NCBI RefSeq assembly: GCF_039993895.1
Contig: NZ_CP121194.1
Coordinates: 806,001-870,000, forward strand
From: Edaphobacter paludis
Lineage (GTDB): Bacteria > Acidobacteriota > Terriglobia > Terriglobales > Acidobacteriaceae
DNA: 64,000 nt
Direction: 5' to 3'
The position numbers and the translations under genes were made by a program. The notes under the pieces were generated by a model that was given only the letters and a program-made list of their open reading frames with translations, ran no database searches and was not told where the DNA came from. Numbering within the stretch: position 1 is the stretch's first letter; the number at the start of each line of letters is the position of its first letter. Of this stretch, positions 43,611-52,557 are shown piece by piece.

Positions 43611-44297
43611 CTAAATCTGTGTGTAGATATGTTGAAAGTCGTAGCACCCTGTCCGCGAAGACAGCCACTCCGCCGCACGTACCGCGCCTTCAGCGAATCC
43701 ACGCCGCGAGAACGACTCATGCGTCAGCGTTAGTTTGTCCGCCTCGCTCTGCGCTACAAGTACATGTGTGCCGGGCGCATCGCCTTCGCGCTTCGACTCA
43801 ATGGGAACCCTTTGATATCCCGATGCCGTTTCGACCACCGTGGCCAAGGTAATCGCTGTTCCGCTGGGCGCATCCAGCTTGGTGACATGATGGGTCTCTT
43901 CAATGGAAAACTTGTAGCCAGCATTCTTCAGCGACTCGCCCATCTTTGCCGCCAACTGGAACATCACTTGCACGCCGATGGAAAAGTTCGTTCCGTACAG
44001 CAAACCGGCCTGCTTTCGTTCCGCCAAGGCTCTCATGTCCGGCAGCTTGTCATACCAGCCTGTTGTGCCAACCACCATCTTCGCGCCCGTCGCCAGGCAC
44101 GCTCGCATGTTTTGGACGACCGCTTCCGGAGCGGTAAAGTCGATGACTACATCAAATCCCGCAACAAAGGGTGGAGTCAGGGCAGAGGCATGTGCATTTT
44201 CTTTGGCATCCAAGACATGAACCCCATGGCCACGCTCAGCCGCGATTGTCGCTACCAGCTTGCCCGTTTTGCCTTGTCCTAACACCAATATCCGCAT
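43611..44297 (-). CDS. dapB: 4-hydroxy-tetrahydrodipicolinate reductase
   Basis: DapB reduces the DapA product to tetrahydrodipicolinate using NAD(P)H. The 228-residue protein starts MRILVLGQGKTGKL with a glycine-rich cofactor loop (7-12), has DVVIDFTAPEAV and VVGTTGW, and the substrate-binding ETHHVTKLDAPSGTA block with the catalytic His and Lys. It is somewhat shorter than the E. coli enzyme (273 residues). The start at 44297 has AGGAAGGA upstream; the annotated stretch lies 10 bases after lysC. Confidence 0.92.
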   Translation of the reverse strand: MRILVLGQGKTGKLVATIAAERGHGVHVLDAKENAHASALTPPFVAGFDVVIDFTAPEAVVQNMRACLATGAKMVVGTTGWYDKLPDMRALAERKQAGLLYGTNFSIGVQVMFQLAAKMGESLKNAGYKFSIEETHHVTKLDAPSGTAITLATVVETASGYQRVPIESKREGDAPGTHVLVAQSEADKLTLTHESFSRRGFAEGAVRAAEWLSSRTGCYDFQHIYTQI

Positions 44298-44307
44298 GTG
44301 TTCCTTC

Positions 44308-45741
44308 CTACGCCTTGACCGCAATTGGAGCCCGAGCTGCTACGTCGAATATGGTCTCATCCGGATTCACAAAGAATCGCTTGTGCAGACTCCGCACGGC
44401 CTCTTCGACATCTTCTTCGTCGATCATAAAGCTCATGTTGATCTCGCTCGCACCTTGCGAGATCATCCGCACATTGACATGGCTCACCGCGCTGAATACC
44501 TGCCCGGCGATACCGTTATGTCCGCGAATATCTTCACCCACCAGGCAAACCAGCGCCTTGCGGCCCTCGTACTTCACATCGGCAATCTTGCCTAGCTCTT
44601 CGCAGATCTCCGGTAGCCTCTCGTTCGAGTCCACTGTCAGCGAGATGCTCACTTCGCTGGTCGAAACCATATCGATCGCGCACTTGTATTTGTCGAAGAC
44701 ATCGAAAACTGCCTTCAGATATCCATGCGACATCAGCATTCTGCTGGCGACGACGTCGATGATGGTCAGCCGCTTCTTCGCAGCAATGCTCTTGAACGGA
44801 CTGGCGCACTTCGGGGCCAGCGCCGTGATCTTCGTTCCTTCGTTCTCCGCGTTGCGCGAGTTCAGCACCCACACAGGGATGCTCTTCTGAACCGCAGGCA
44901 GGATGGTCGCAGGATGCAGCACCTTCGCTCCAAAGTAGGCCAGTTCCGCCGCCTCTTCAAAGCTGATCGTCTTTACCCGCAGTGCATCCGGGCAGATGCG
45001 AGGATCGGTCGTCATGATTCCATTTACGTCCGTCCAGATCTCGATTGCGCCCGCGTGCATTCCCCCGCCAACCAATGCCGCAGTGTAGTCGCTGCCCCCA
45101 CGGCCCAGCGTGGTCGTAATGCCTTCCTTCGTCGCTCCAATAAATCCGCCCATCACCGGCGTCTGTCCCGCCTCGATCAGCGGCAGAACGAGTTCGGTCA
45201 GCTTTGCTTCAATCGCGTTCTCCTGCGGCACTGCCTTGCCATAGTGTGCGTCGGTCACGATGCAGGTACGGGCATCGACATGCGCGCCCTGCAAGCCACG
45301 CTGTTCGAATGCAGCCGCAACCATGCGGCTCGACAGTCGCTCGCCAAAACTCACCACCAGATCGTTGGTGCGCGCCGTTAGTTCACCCACCGCAGCGATA
45401 CCGCGGAGCAGATCGTCCAGTGCATCGAACTCGTGGTTGATGGTTTCCTGCAACTGGACAAACCGTTCGCCGTCAAGCAGGTCGGCCGTTGTATCGATAT
45501 GCCGATGGCGCAGTCTTGCGCTGATGGCCAACGCGCCCGCTCTGTCGTCGCGTCCGGCAGCCGCAGCGGCAGCCAGCAACTGGTCGGTCACCTTGGCCAT
45601 CGCCGATACGACGACGACAGCTTCCAGCCCGCGCTCGCGACGGCCGCGAACGATGGCGGCAGTGCGATCAATGGCCTTTGCGTCCTCAACCGATGTTCCG
45701 CCGAACTTCATCACTACAAGTTGTTCACGTACAGTGCTCAC
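44308..45741 (-). CDS. lysC: Aspartate kinase
   Basis: Aspartate kinase phosphorylates aspartate, opening the pathway to lysine, threonine and methionine. The 477-residue monofunctional enzyme has the kinase motif KFGGTSVED (12-20), GRGGSDYTAAL and WTDVNGIMTTDPR. It ends in two ACT regulatory domains (about 325-470), so allosteric control by lysine is expected. The stop of asd overlaps its start by four bases, showing translational coupling in the lysine operon. Confidence 0.94.
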   Translation of the reverse strand: MSTVREQLVVMKFGGTSVEDAKAIDRTAAIVRGRRERGLEAVVVVSAMAKVTDQLLAAAAAAGRDDRAGALAISARLRHRHIDTTADLLDGERFVQLQETINHEFDALDDLLRGIAAVGELTARTNDLVVSFGERLSSRMVAAAFEQRGLQGAHVDARTCIVTDAHYGKAVPQENAIEAKLTELVLPLIEAGQTPVMGGFIGATKEGITTTLGRGGSDYTAALVGGGMHAGAIEIWTDVNGIMTTDPRICPDALRVKTISFEEAAELAYFGAKVLHPATILPAVQKSIPVWVLNSRNAENEGTKITALAPKCASPFKSIAAKKRLTIIDVVASRMLMSHGYLKAVFDVFDKYKCAIDMVSTSEVSISLTVDSNERLPEICEELGKIADVKYEGRKALVCLVGEDIRGHNGIAGQVFSAVSHVNVRMISQGASEINMSFMIDEEDVEEAVRSLHKRFFVNPDETIFDVAARAPIAVKA

Positions 45742-46847
45742 GCCATCACCGCCACAGCCGGCGTTACAGCTACATCTAACTTGTCCAGCTTACCCAGCAA
45801 GGCCAGGACCTCCGCATTCAACACGGCAGCTCCGGCAGCTCCACGAATCGTATTGTGCGAGAGCACAACGAACTTCCAGTCCAACAGGCTGCACTCGCGC
45901 AACCTGCCGACAGTTGCTGCCATGCCGTTGCCGCGCATCTTGTCCAGTCGGGGCTGCGGACGATCCACCCCGTCGTCGTACTCTACGGGCTGCGATGGAG
46001 CCGTTGGCAGATGCTGTCCCTGCAGGGGCAGAAATTCGTTCCAGGCCGCAAGAATCTCTTCCCGCGTAGCTTTCTTCCTGAGCTTGATGCTGACGCACTC
46101 GGTATGCCCATCCTCGACGGGAACGCGGTTGCAGTGAGCGCTGACCTTCGCATCCAGCATCTCGATTTTTCTGCCGTCCAGCCGCCCGAGCAGCTTGCCA
46201 ACCTCTTCCTGCATCTTCTCTTCTTCGTTTTTGATAAACGGCACCACATTGCCCATGATGTCCAGCGAAGGAACGCCGGGATATCCCGCTCCGCTCACCG
46301 CCTGCATCGTGCTCACGAAGAGGCTCTCGATACCAAACCGTTCTTCCAGTGGTTTTAGCGCCATGACAAGCCCAATCGCGCTGCAATTCGGATTCGTGAC
46401 GATATAACCGCCCTTGCCGCCGTTTTCCCTGCGCGAGGCCTGGGCTTCGATCAAAGCGAGATGATCGGCGTTGACCTCTGGAACGACCAGCGGCACATCC
46501 GGCGTCATGCGAAAGGCGCTCGAATTCGAGATCACCGCGCAGCCTACAGCGGCAAACTTCGGCTCCAGCTCGCGTGCAATGTCCGCGTCGAGCGCCGCGA
46601 AGATAATCTTCGGCAACTCCCCAACTGTACCTTCGGGCACATTCGGCTGCATCGTCATCGCTGCAATATGCTTTGGCAGCGGCGTATCCAGCTTCCACCG
46701 GCACGCGTCGCCGTACGTTTTGCCTGCGCTGCGATCGCTCGCAGCCAGCCACGCAATCTCAAACCACGGATGATTGCTCAATAATTGAATAAATCGCTGC
46801 CCGACCATGCCGGTCGCGCCCAGAATTCCAACTTTGCGCCGTTCCAT
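45738..46847 (-). CDS. asd: Aspartate-semialdehyde dehydrogenase
   Basis: Asd reduces aspartyl phosphate to aspartate semialdehyde with NADPH. The 369-residue protein has the cofactor loop GILGATGMVGQRF (7-19) and the catalytic Cys155 in TNPNCSAIGL. The NPNCS form and MALKPLEERFG context resemble the archaeal/fungal class of this enzyme rather than the E. coli class. The start at 46847 (MERRKVG) avoids a short extension with shadow-like composition. It is the first gene of the lysine operon and overlaps lysC by four bases. Confidence 0.93.
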   Translation of the reverse strand: MERRKVGILGATGMVGQRFIQLLSNHPWFEIAWLAASDRSAGKTYGDACRWKLDTPLPKHIAAMTMQPNVPEGTVGELPKIIFAALDADIARELEPKFAAVGCAVISNSSAFRMTPDVPLVVPEVNADHLALIEAQASRRENGGKGGYIVTNPNCSAIGLVMALKPLEERFGIESLFVSTMQAVSGAGYPGVPSLDIMGNVVPFIKNEEEKMQEEVGKLLGRLDGRKIEMLDAKVSAHCNRVPVEDGHTECVSIKLRKKATREEILAAWNEFLPLQGQHLPTAPSQPVEYDDGVDRPQPRLDKMRGNGMAATVGRLRECSLLDWKFVVLSHNTIRGAAGAAVLNAEVLALLGKLDKLDVAVTPAVAVMA

Positions 46848-46969
46848 ATCTTCAAGAATAACGCGGCGCAGCCACAACCGTCACACGGACTTTGATCTGT
46901 TGCCGCTCTTGAGGCGGTATTTTGACGCAACCCGGCCATAAGTGGCTAAACCGCGTGTTCCGGCTGTCC

Positions 46970-47785
46970 CTACTTCTTGATTGAGTAAGTAAAGTTAGCC
47001 GTCTCCGTCGCATGGGGTTTGACCGTCACAGTCATGGTCTGCTCACCCATCTTTTCGTGCACAACCGCCAGGGTGTAAGTCCCGGCGGGCAATCCCTTGA
47101 TCTCAAAGCGCCCATTGGCATCGGTTACAGCGAAAAACGGCGTGGCCGAAACATTGATAAACGCGTTCATCCACGGATGGTTATTGCAGCGCACCGGCAT
47201 CATGACCTCAGGGTCAGGAAAACTCCTGACCTCCGGCGCGCCCTTCGGCCCCTGCGAAACATCGATCTCCTTGTTGGCGGCCACGGTCGGTATGGTATGG
47301 ATGTTATGCATCGTCCCGTCTGAATTGCGGAACTCCACCGAACCGCCCTGCATCAGGGCAATCACATGCGGCACATATTTACAGCCAATCTGGTCCAGCA
47401 CTACAGGAGCCGTTGTGGTGGCAGGAGCCGACATGGCCGCAGGAGGCCCGCTTTTGACATAGACATAGACGTTCGCCAACTTGCCATCGTGCACGACATA
47501 CTGCTCGGCGAAGTTATCGCCGCCCATCATCGAACACACCGGGTCCTGACTCATATCAATGCGGATACGCTCCGGAGCTTTTCCAGAGAAATGCACGGTT
47601 CCGCTCACATCGCCCAGCGTCGCAGGGTCAAGCGGCACGGCACTTTGAACAGGCGCAGGTGCAGCATTTGTGCTCGCAGTTGTCTGACTCTTTTGAGCGG
47701 GTGTATGTGGCTTGCACCCAGCCAACCCAGCCACCAACCCACTCGCCACTACTCCAGTCATCAACCAACCGAACACCTGCTTCAT
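46970..47785 (-). CDS. Lipoprotein with carboxypeptidase-regulatory/cupredoxin-like fold
   Basis: A 271-residue predicted lipoprotein. A type II signal peptide ends in LAGC with the lipidated Cys24, followed by a Pro/Ala/Thr linker and an IgG-like fold containing VYVYVKSGPP, DQIGCKYVPHVIAL, VEFRNSDGTMHNIHT and MPVRCNNHPWMNAFINV. The paired His and Cys residues recall copper-binding cupredoxin-like proteins and methylamine-utilisation-type lipoproteins. The last part (ANGRFEIKGLPAGTYTLAVVHE) resembles a CarboxypepD_reg domain. It follows icd by 25 bases. AGGAG lies about nine bases before the ATG. Confidence 0.75.
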   Translation of the reverse strand: MKQVFGWLMTGVVASGLVAGLAGCKPHTPAQKSQTTASTNAAPAPVQSAVPLDPATLGDVSGTVHFSGKAPERIRIDMSQDPVCSMMGGDNFAEQYVVHDGKLANVYVYVKSGPPAAMSAPATTTAPVVLDQIGCKYVPHVIALMQGGSVEFRNSDGTMHNIHTIPTVAANKEIDVSQGPKGAPEVRSFPDPEVMMPVRCNNHPWMNAFINVSATPFFAVTDANGRFEIKGLPAGTYTLAVVHEKMGEQTMTVTVKPHATETANFTYSIKK

Positions 47786-47810
47786 CCCAACCACTCCTAT
47801 GCCTGATTTT

Positions 47811-48851
47811 TTATGCCAATACTGCTTGTGGCATCTCCATCGCCGCCAACACTGCGTCCGCAAACGCCTTCGTTCCGCTGGTGCCCCCAACATCTTTCGT
47901 TAGAGTCTTGCCTTCGCGATACACCTGCTCCAGCCCGGTTTGTACGCGGTTGGCCGTCTCGCTCTCACCAATGTGGTGCAGCATCAACACCGCGCTTTGC
48001 ATCAACGCCGTCGGATTCGCCATGTCTTTTCCTGCAATATCTGGAGCCGAGCCGTGCACCGCCTCAAAGATCGCGCATTCCGTCCCAAGATTCGCCCCCG
48101 GTACCAAGCCCAACCCACCCACAAATGCACTGCACAGGTCGCTCAAAATGTCGCCATACAGATTCTCTGTCAGCAGAATGTCGTACTGATACGGATTCAT
48201 CACCAACTGCATGCAGGTGTTGTCCACGATATGTTCCGCATAGGTGATCTCCGGAAAGCCCTCGGCCACCGTTCGGCAACATTGCAAAAACAGGCCATCT
48301 GAAAGCTTCATGATGTTCGCTTTATGGATGGCGTGAATCTTCTTCCGTCCATGCTTGCGTGCGTAATCGAACGCAAACTTCGCAATCCTCGTCGAACCCT
48401 TCTCCGTAATGATCTTCAGCGCCTGCACCACTCCCGGCACTACGATATGCTCGAGCCCGGCGTACAGGTCTTCCATATTCTCCCGCACGATGATCAGGTC
48501 GATATTCGGATAGTTGGTCTTCAATCCGGGCAGGCTCTTGACCGGGCGGAAGTTGGCAAACAATTCGAACTTCTGCCGCAGCGTAACGTTGATCGAAGCA
48601 AAGCCGCCGCCAATCGGCGTCGTCACTGGACCTTTCAACGCCACACGATTCTCTTCAATCGAGTCGTACAGCGCCTTCGGGATGTACTCGCCTGTCTTCT
48701 CGAATGCGTCTGCTCCCGCCGCATGGCGATGCCATTCAAAGGCCACGCCAGTCGCAGCTCCCGCCGCCTCGACAACACGTACTACCGCACCCGAAACCTC
48801 CGGACCAATACCATCGCCCGGAATCAAAGTAATCTTATGAGTTTTCGCCAT
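47811..48851 (-). CDS. Isocitrate dehydrogenase (NAD-type, IDH3-like)
   Basis: A 346-residue member of the isocitrate/isopropylmalate dehydrogenase family, oxidatively decarboxylating isocitrate to 2-oxoglutarate. IPGDGIGPEV opens the fold, SINVTLRQKFELFANFRP matches the isocitrate-specific IDH3 type rather than LeuB, and NLYGDILSDLCSAFVGGLGL and EAVHGSAPDIAGKDMANP carry the metal and cofactor residues. Its length agrees with the NAD-dependent class. It lies 11 bases downstream of nrdR and 25 bases before the lipoprotein gene. Confidence 0.88.
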   Translation of the reverse strand: MAKTHKITLIPGDGIGPEVSGAVVRVVEAAGAATGVAFEWHRHAAGADAFEKTGEYIPKALYDSIEENRVALKGPVTTPIGGGFASINVTLRQKFELFANFRPVKSLPGLKTNYPNIDLIIVRENMEDLYAGLEHIVVPGVVQALKIITEKGSTRIAKFAFDYARKHGRKKIHAIHKANIMKLSDGLFLQCCRTVAEGFPEITYAEHIVDNTCMQLVMNPYQYDILLTENLYGDILSDLCSAFVGGLGLVPGANLGTECAIFEAVHGSAPDIAGKDMANPTALMQSAVLMLHHIGESETANRVQTGLEQVYREGKTLTKDVGGTSGTKAFADAVLAAMEMPQAVLA

Positions 48852-48862
48852 ATCTCTTTCCG

Positions 48863-49336
48863 CTATCGCCGTTTCTTCTGGTCTTTACCGTTCAACAGCT
48901 CTTCCAACTCAGCCTTGAACTCGCGCACATCTTTGAAGTCCCGATACACACTCGCAAACCGGATATAAGCGACCGTGTCGATGTCTTTCAGACGCTGCAT
49001 GATCTGTTCGCCTACCTCGCTGGTCGAGCGCTCGCGCTCCGGCGAGTCCACCACATAGGCCTCCGTCTCATCCACAATCTGCTCAAGTTTTAGGGCGGAG
49101 ACCGGGCGCTTCTCGCAGGCATGAAGAAGACCGCTCAACACTTTTTGGCGATCGAATTTCTCGCGGCGGCCATCTTTCTTCACCACCATGTAGGGGATTT
49201 CATCGATCCGCTCGTAGGTTGTAAACCGCTTGTGGCAGCCTTCACACTCGCGTCGGCGGCGGATAGAATCCGCATCCTTACTCTCTCGTGAATCAACGAC
49301 TCGATCCTGGGCAAAACCACAGTAGGGGCACTTCAT
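48863..49336 (-). CDS. nrdR: Transcriptional repressor NrdR
   Basis: NrdR represses ribonucleotide reductase genes when dATP/ATP levels change. The 157-residue protein has a zinc ribbon of two CxxC pairs (CPYC at 3-6, CEGC near 31-34) and an ATP-cone domain (about 47-140) with VVKKDGRREKFDRQKV. A lysine-rich tail (KDQKKRR) closes it. It is the first gene of the nrdR-icd-lipoprotein group; ribonucleotide reductase itself is not in the window. Confidence 0.93.
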   Translation of the reverse strand: MKCPYCGFAQDRVVDSRESKDADSIRRRRECEGCHKRFTTYERIDEIPYMVVKKDGRREKFDRQKVLSGLLHACEKRPVSALKLEQIVDETEAYVVDSPERERSTSEVGEQIMQRLKDIDTVAYIRFASVYRDFKDVREFKAELEELLNGKDQKKRR

Positions 49337-49384
49337 CGGAATAATTCGATTCTAGCAGCGAGCGCACAATGAGACCGACCGTGT

Positions 49385-50449
49385 CTATCCGTGGTCGACG
49401 TTGGTCTCCAGTATTTCTGGCTCTTGCCCGGCAGCTTCACTCTCGCTCGCGATCTTTTTCAGGTTCACATGCTCCACTCGCGAATACACAAGCCCAGTCG
49501 GGATGATGCAGAGGAACGTCACCACCAGCAGCATCGCTCCACAAGCCGTAGCAGCCTCGATCGGAGCGCCATAAAAAGCATGCATCGCCGCTGCGGTTAC
49601 GGCAATCTGCGTAAACCAACCGATAATCGGAAGCTGCAGCAGCGACCCGCCAATGCTGGCGGCCATCAACAGCATAGTTCGCGAAAACGTAAGGCTGGCA
49701 AGCTCAGGTGTCTGAACAAACGCATGTGCCGTCTGCATATACGCCGTGCCAATCATTGCCCACATCGCCAGCGAAAGGAGCGCCGCAACGCCGAAATCAC
49801 GCATCGACGACAACGCATTCAGGCCGTCACGGAACCCGAGGATCTTGGTTGCAATGCTTTCGCCCACTGGCTTTGAGAGCCGTCCCAACGTGGCTCGCGC
49901 GAAACCAGCCACCATTGCGCCCGCTACCCGCACGGTGATTGCAAAAACAGCGATCACAACCGTCAGCCCCAGACTCAGCACACCAGCGCGCACGAAGACT
50001 TCGTGATGCGGAAGATCTTTCGGAGTAAATGCCAGCGCGCTCGAAAAGATAACTGCAGCCGCCCCAAGGTCGAACATTCGCTCAATCGTATACACCGCGA
50101 CCTGTGAACTCAGCGGCAACGCCACACGCCTCGACACCAGGTATGGCCGGGTGAGATCGGCGAGCCGGCCAAACAGCGCCACCGCCGTAAAACCGATAAA
50201 CTGCGACCCCAGCAGAGCATGGGCAGGCACTTTTTTTGTCGGCGATAGAAACACAGCCCACCGCACCGAGCGCAGCCAGTAGGTGCCATAGATGAGCGCG
50301 ATGCCCGCCCAGATGTGGATCGCGCTTACATGCCGCAACTGATGCCAGAACATTGGCCAGTCAAAGTGCACTTTATTACGGAACACAACAACGATCACTG
50401 CAAGCACAACAACGATCGCAATCCACACTATTCCACTACGCTTTTTCAT
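49385..50449 (-). CDS. YbhN/UPF0104 lysylphosphatidylglycerol synthase-like membrane protein
   Basis: A 354-residue polytopic protein with about eight spans (e.g. VWIAIVVVLAVIVVVF, IGFTAVALFGRLADLTRPYLVSRR, RTMLLMAASIGGSLLQLPIIGWF). It matches the transmembrane domain of lysylphosphatidylglycerol synthase (UPF0104/YbhN), lacking the catalytic aminoacyl-transfer domain, so it may act as a lipid flippase-type transporter. The start at 50449 (MKKRSG) is preferred over a longer overlap with the upstream gene. It ends near a repeat-like stretch at 49379-49396. Confidence 0.8.
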   Translation of the reverse strand: MKKRSGIVWIAIVVVLAVIVVVFRNKVHFDWPMFWHQLRHVSAIHIWAGIALIYGTYWLRSVRWAVFLSPTKKVPAHALLGSQFIGFTAVALFGRLADLTRPYLVSRRVALPLSSQVAVYTIERMFDLGAAAVIFSSALAFTPKDLPHHEVFVRAGVLSLGLTVVIAVFAITVRVAGAMVAGFARATLGRLSKPVGESIATKILGFRDGLNALSSMRDFGVAALLSLAMWAMIGTAYMQTAHAFVQTPELASLTFSRTMLLMAASIGGSLLQLPIIGWFTQIAVTAAAMHAFYGAPIEAATACGAMLLVVTFLCIIPTGLVYSRVEHVNLKKIASESEAAGQEPEILETNVDHG

Positions 50450-50492
50450 CGTGTGCTCTCTCTGGCTGACTGAATGGTGATCTCCGGCAACG

Positions 50493-51224
50493 CTACTGAG
50501 CCCGTGCCACAAGGGTCATCTGTTTGCGCCGGTTGAACTCGCGAATCACTTGTGCCACGTACTCCCTCGTCTCACGGTACGGTGGCACTCCGTGGTATCG
50601 GTCGACCGCCCCCGGCCCAGCGTTATACGCCGCCAGCGCCAGCGCGATATTGTCGCGATACCGGGTCAAAAGCTCATCTAAATATGCCGTCCCGCCAGCA
50701 ATGTTCTGGTCTGGACGGAACGCATCCTGTACACCCATCTCGCTGGCCGTCGCTGGCATTAACTGCATCAGGCCTCGCGCTCCTGTCCGCGAGACAGCCC
50801 GTACATGCCCGCCGCTCTCGGCCTTCATCACGCTTGCCAGAAGATCCGTGTCAACGTGATGCATGGCTCCAGCATGGGCCAGCATCTCGTGCATCTCCGC
50901 TTGGGTTGGTGTGGCATCGCCGGGCGTAGATGCCGGAGTCTTCGTCTTAGCTAATGGTTGCGGTAGGTCAGCAACCGTCTCAACGCGGACAATCGCATCT
51001 GCGGCAACCTCAAGATAACTCGTGTCTGTGCTGGCGGAATCCACTGCCGGATTTTGCTGAGGAAGATAAAGCCGGATCTTATTGCCAACCGCTTCCTGGC
51101 GCACACAATTCAGCTCAAATCCATTTCGCAGGGTTACATGCTCAGCCGCATGCGCCAGCGGGCATACCATCCCCACTACCGCCAGCATCATCAACCGAGG
51201 CTGCATCCTCTTTAGCCGCATCAT
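50493..51224 (-). CDS. Lytic transglycosylase (SLT domain)
   Basis: A 243-residue exported protein. A signal peptide (about 1-26, ending AHA), a small beta-rich segment (HVTLRNGFELNCVRQEAVGNKI) and a Pro/Thr linker precede an SLT goose-type lysozyme domain (about 110-235). In it, VMKAESGG carries the catalytic glutamate, with GLMQLMPATA and ALAAYNAGPGAVDRY. It should cleave peptidoglycan glycan strands to 1,6-anhydro ends. It is flanked on the same strand by a Cof-type phosphatase and the YbhN-like gene, suggesting co-transcription. Several Met codons could be the start. Confidence 0.88.
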   Translation of the reverse strand: MMRLKRMQPRLMMLAVVGMVCPLAHAAEHVTLRNGFELNCVRQEAVGNKIRLYLPQQNPAVDSASTDTSYLEVAADAIVRVETVADLPQPLAKTKTPASTPGDATPTQAEMHEMLAHAGAMHHVDTDLLASVMKAESGGHVRAVSRTGARGLMQLMPATASEMGVQDAFRPDQNIAGGTAYLDELLTRYRDNIALALAAYNAGPGAVDRYHGVPPYRETREYVAQVIREFNRRKQMTLVARAQ

Positions 51225-51254
51225 ATTAAAGCCTATCACCGCCCCCAGCGAAAA

Positions 51255-52205
51255 CTAGGTTGTGCGTGACAAGGTCTCAGCCAATACCGCCTCAATCGCT
51301 TCGGCCACTCCATCCTCATCGTGTCGTCGGCCCACAAACCATCCCCGTTCCACCGCGGTCTGCTTCAAATCATCAGGAGCGTTGCCCATCAGCACCTTAT
51401 GCCCAGCCATCTCAAGCATCGAAACATCGTTCCAGTTGTCTCCGATTGCCAGAATCTCCGTTGCTCTCACCCCACGCTTTGTAGCCAGCCGCAGCAGCGC
51501 CGCCCCTTTGCTGCATCCTGCTGGCAGTATGTCCACAATACTTAAGTCTCGCTCCGGATACTCCGTCCGGTGCAGTGCGACCTCGCTGGCCGTATGCTCC
51601 TGCGGATTCACGCCCACTGCTGACACACCCGGATGCTCCAGCAACCGTGCTTCCGCTCGCCGCATCCGCTCGATCGTCCCGCACAGCATCATCTGGATGG
51701 GTGCCTCGCCCTCCAGCGATCGCTCGATCGGTGCCACCTGGGCGATGTAGGGTTCATTGGCAGCCATCCACTTACCGATGCTCCCGTTCAACTCCTCTAA
51801 ATGTTCGACCACGAGAGAGCCCCGTGCGTCTTCTCCATCTGTTCCCACCGTGTCGAACGTGATCACCAATGCATTACGAAACTCATCAATATGGCCGCAC
51901 AGCCAACGTGACGTCTCTATCTGCATCTGGTTTCTTTCCAATAACGCGGCGCCTATAGTGCGTGTGACGGTGCCGTTTGAGCTGATCAGCACATTTTCGT
52001 CCCTCAGTCCCAGCCCTCGCAGTTGCCGCATCGCATAGGAGTGCCTCCGGCCCGTGGCCACCACAATCTCTACGCCAGCACCCTCCGCTGCTTGCAGTGC
52101 GGCCAGATTACGGGCGCTCACATGGCCATCTGTGCCCAGCAGTGTGCCGTCCATATCAATCGCAATCATGCGGACGGGGTGGGATCTTTGACTGTCGTTT
52201 TGCAT
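51255..52205 (-). CDS. Cof-type HAD-IIB phosphatase
   Basis: A 316-residue HAD hydrolase of the Cof/YidA type, probably removing phosphate from sugar phosphates or similar metabolites. The nucleophile motif is IAIDMDGTLL (Asp17, Asp19), the cap lies at about 90-200, and motif IV reads AIGDNWNDVSML; GCSKGAALLRL supplies the lysine region. The start at 52205 has AAGGGGAG directly upstream; a longer ORF start overlaps the divergent gene. It leads the group with the lytic transglycosylase. Confidence 0.88.
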   Translation of the reverse strand: MQNDSQRSHPVRMIAIDMDGTLLGTDGHVSARNLAALQAAEGAGVEIVVATGRRHSYAMRQLRGLGLRDENVLISSNGTVTRTIGAALLERNQMQIETSRWLCGHIDEFRNALVITFDTVGTDGEDARGSLVVEHLEELNGSIGKWMAANEPYIAQVAPIERSLEGEAPIQMMLCGTIERMRRAEARLLEHPGVSAVGVNPQEHTASEVALHRTEYPERDLSIVDILPAGCSKGAALLRLATKRGVRATEILAIGDNWNDVSMLEMAGHKVLMGNAPDDLKQTAVERGWFVGRRHDEDGVAEAIEAVLAETLSRTT

Positions 52206-52241
52206 TCGCTCCCCTTTAGGCAATCCAGTACCATCGTACCC

Positions 52242-52448
52242 ATGTCCAGTCTCTCCTCGCTTGGGTGCTCTCGCTGTCATCATGTATCAGTAGATACTTC
52301 GCAGACCGTTTGTCCTCAGTGCGGTGGCCCTCTCTCTGTTTTCCAATACATGGACGACCTCGAACAAGCAGCGAAGCGCGAAGAAATGCTGAAGCGTCAT
52401 CGCCTGCCTACGAGCCTGCCGGTTGGCGGGATCATTACTCCTCAGTAA
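52242..52448 (+). CDS. Small zinc-ribbon protein
   Basis: A 68-residue ORF with two CxxC pairs (C9-x2-C12 and C24-x2-C27) forming a likely zinc ribbon: GCSRCHHVSVDTS then VCPQCGGPLSVFQY. The rest is charged and ends GGIITPQ. The ribbon resembles the N-terminal zinc ribbon of threonine synthases, but no catalytic domain follows. It is divergent from the Cof-type gene with a 36-base gap, has no strong ribosome-binding site, and precedes the MATE gene on the same strand. Confidence 0.45.
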   Translation: MSSLSSLGCSRCHHVSVDTSQTVCPQCGGPLSVFQYMDDLEQAAKREEMLKRHRLPTSLPVGGIITPQ

Positions 52449-52557
52449 ATGGAGAATGCTGCCCGTCGTGCGGTAAATCCGGTGAGAAAGCAGCACCATT
52501 TCAGATGGTGCGAAGAACCCGCCGCCGCTTCTGTGTCTAATCCGCATCGATCGAAAG

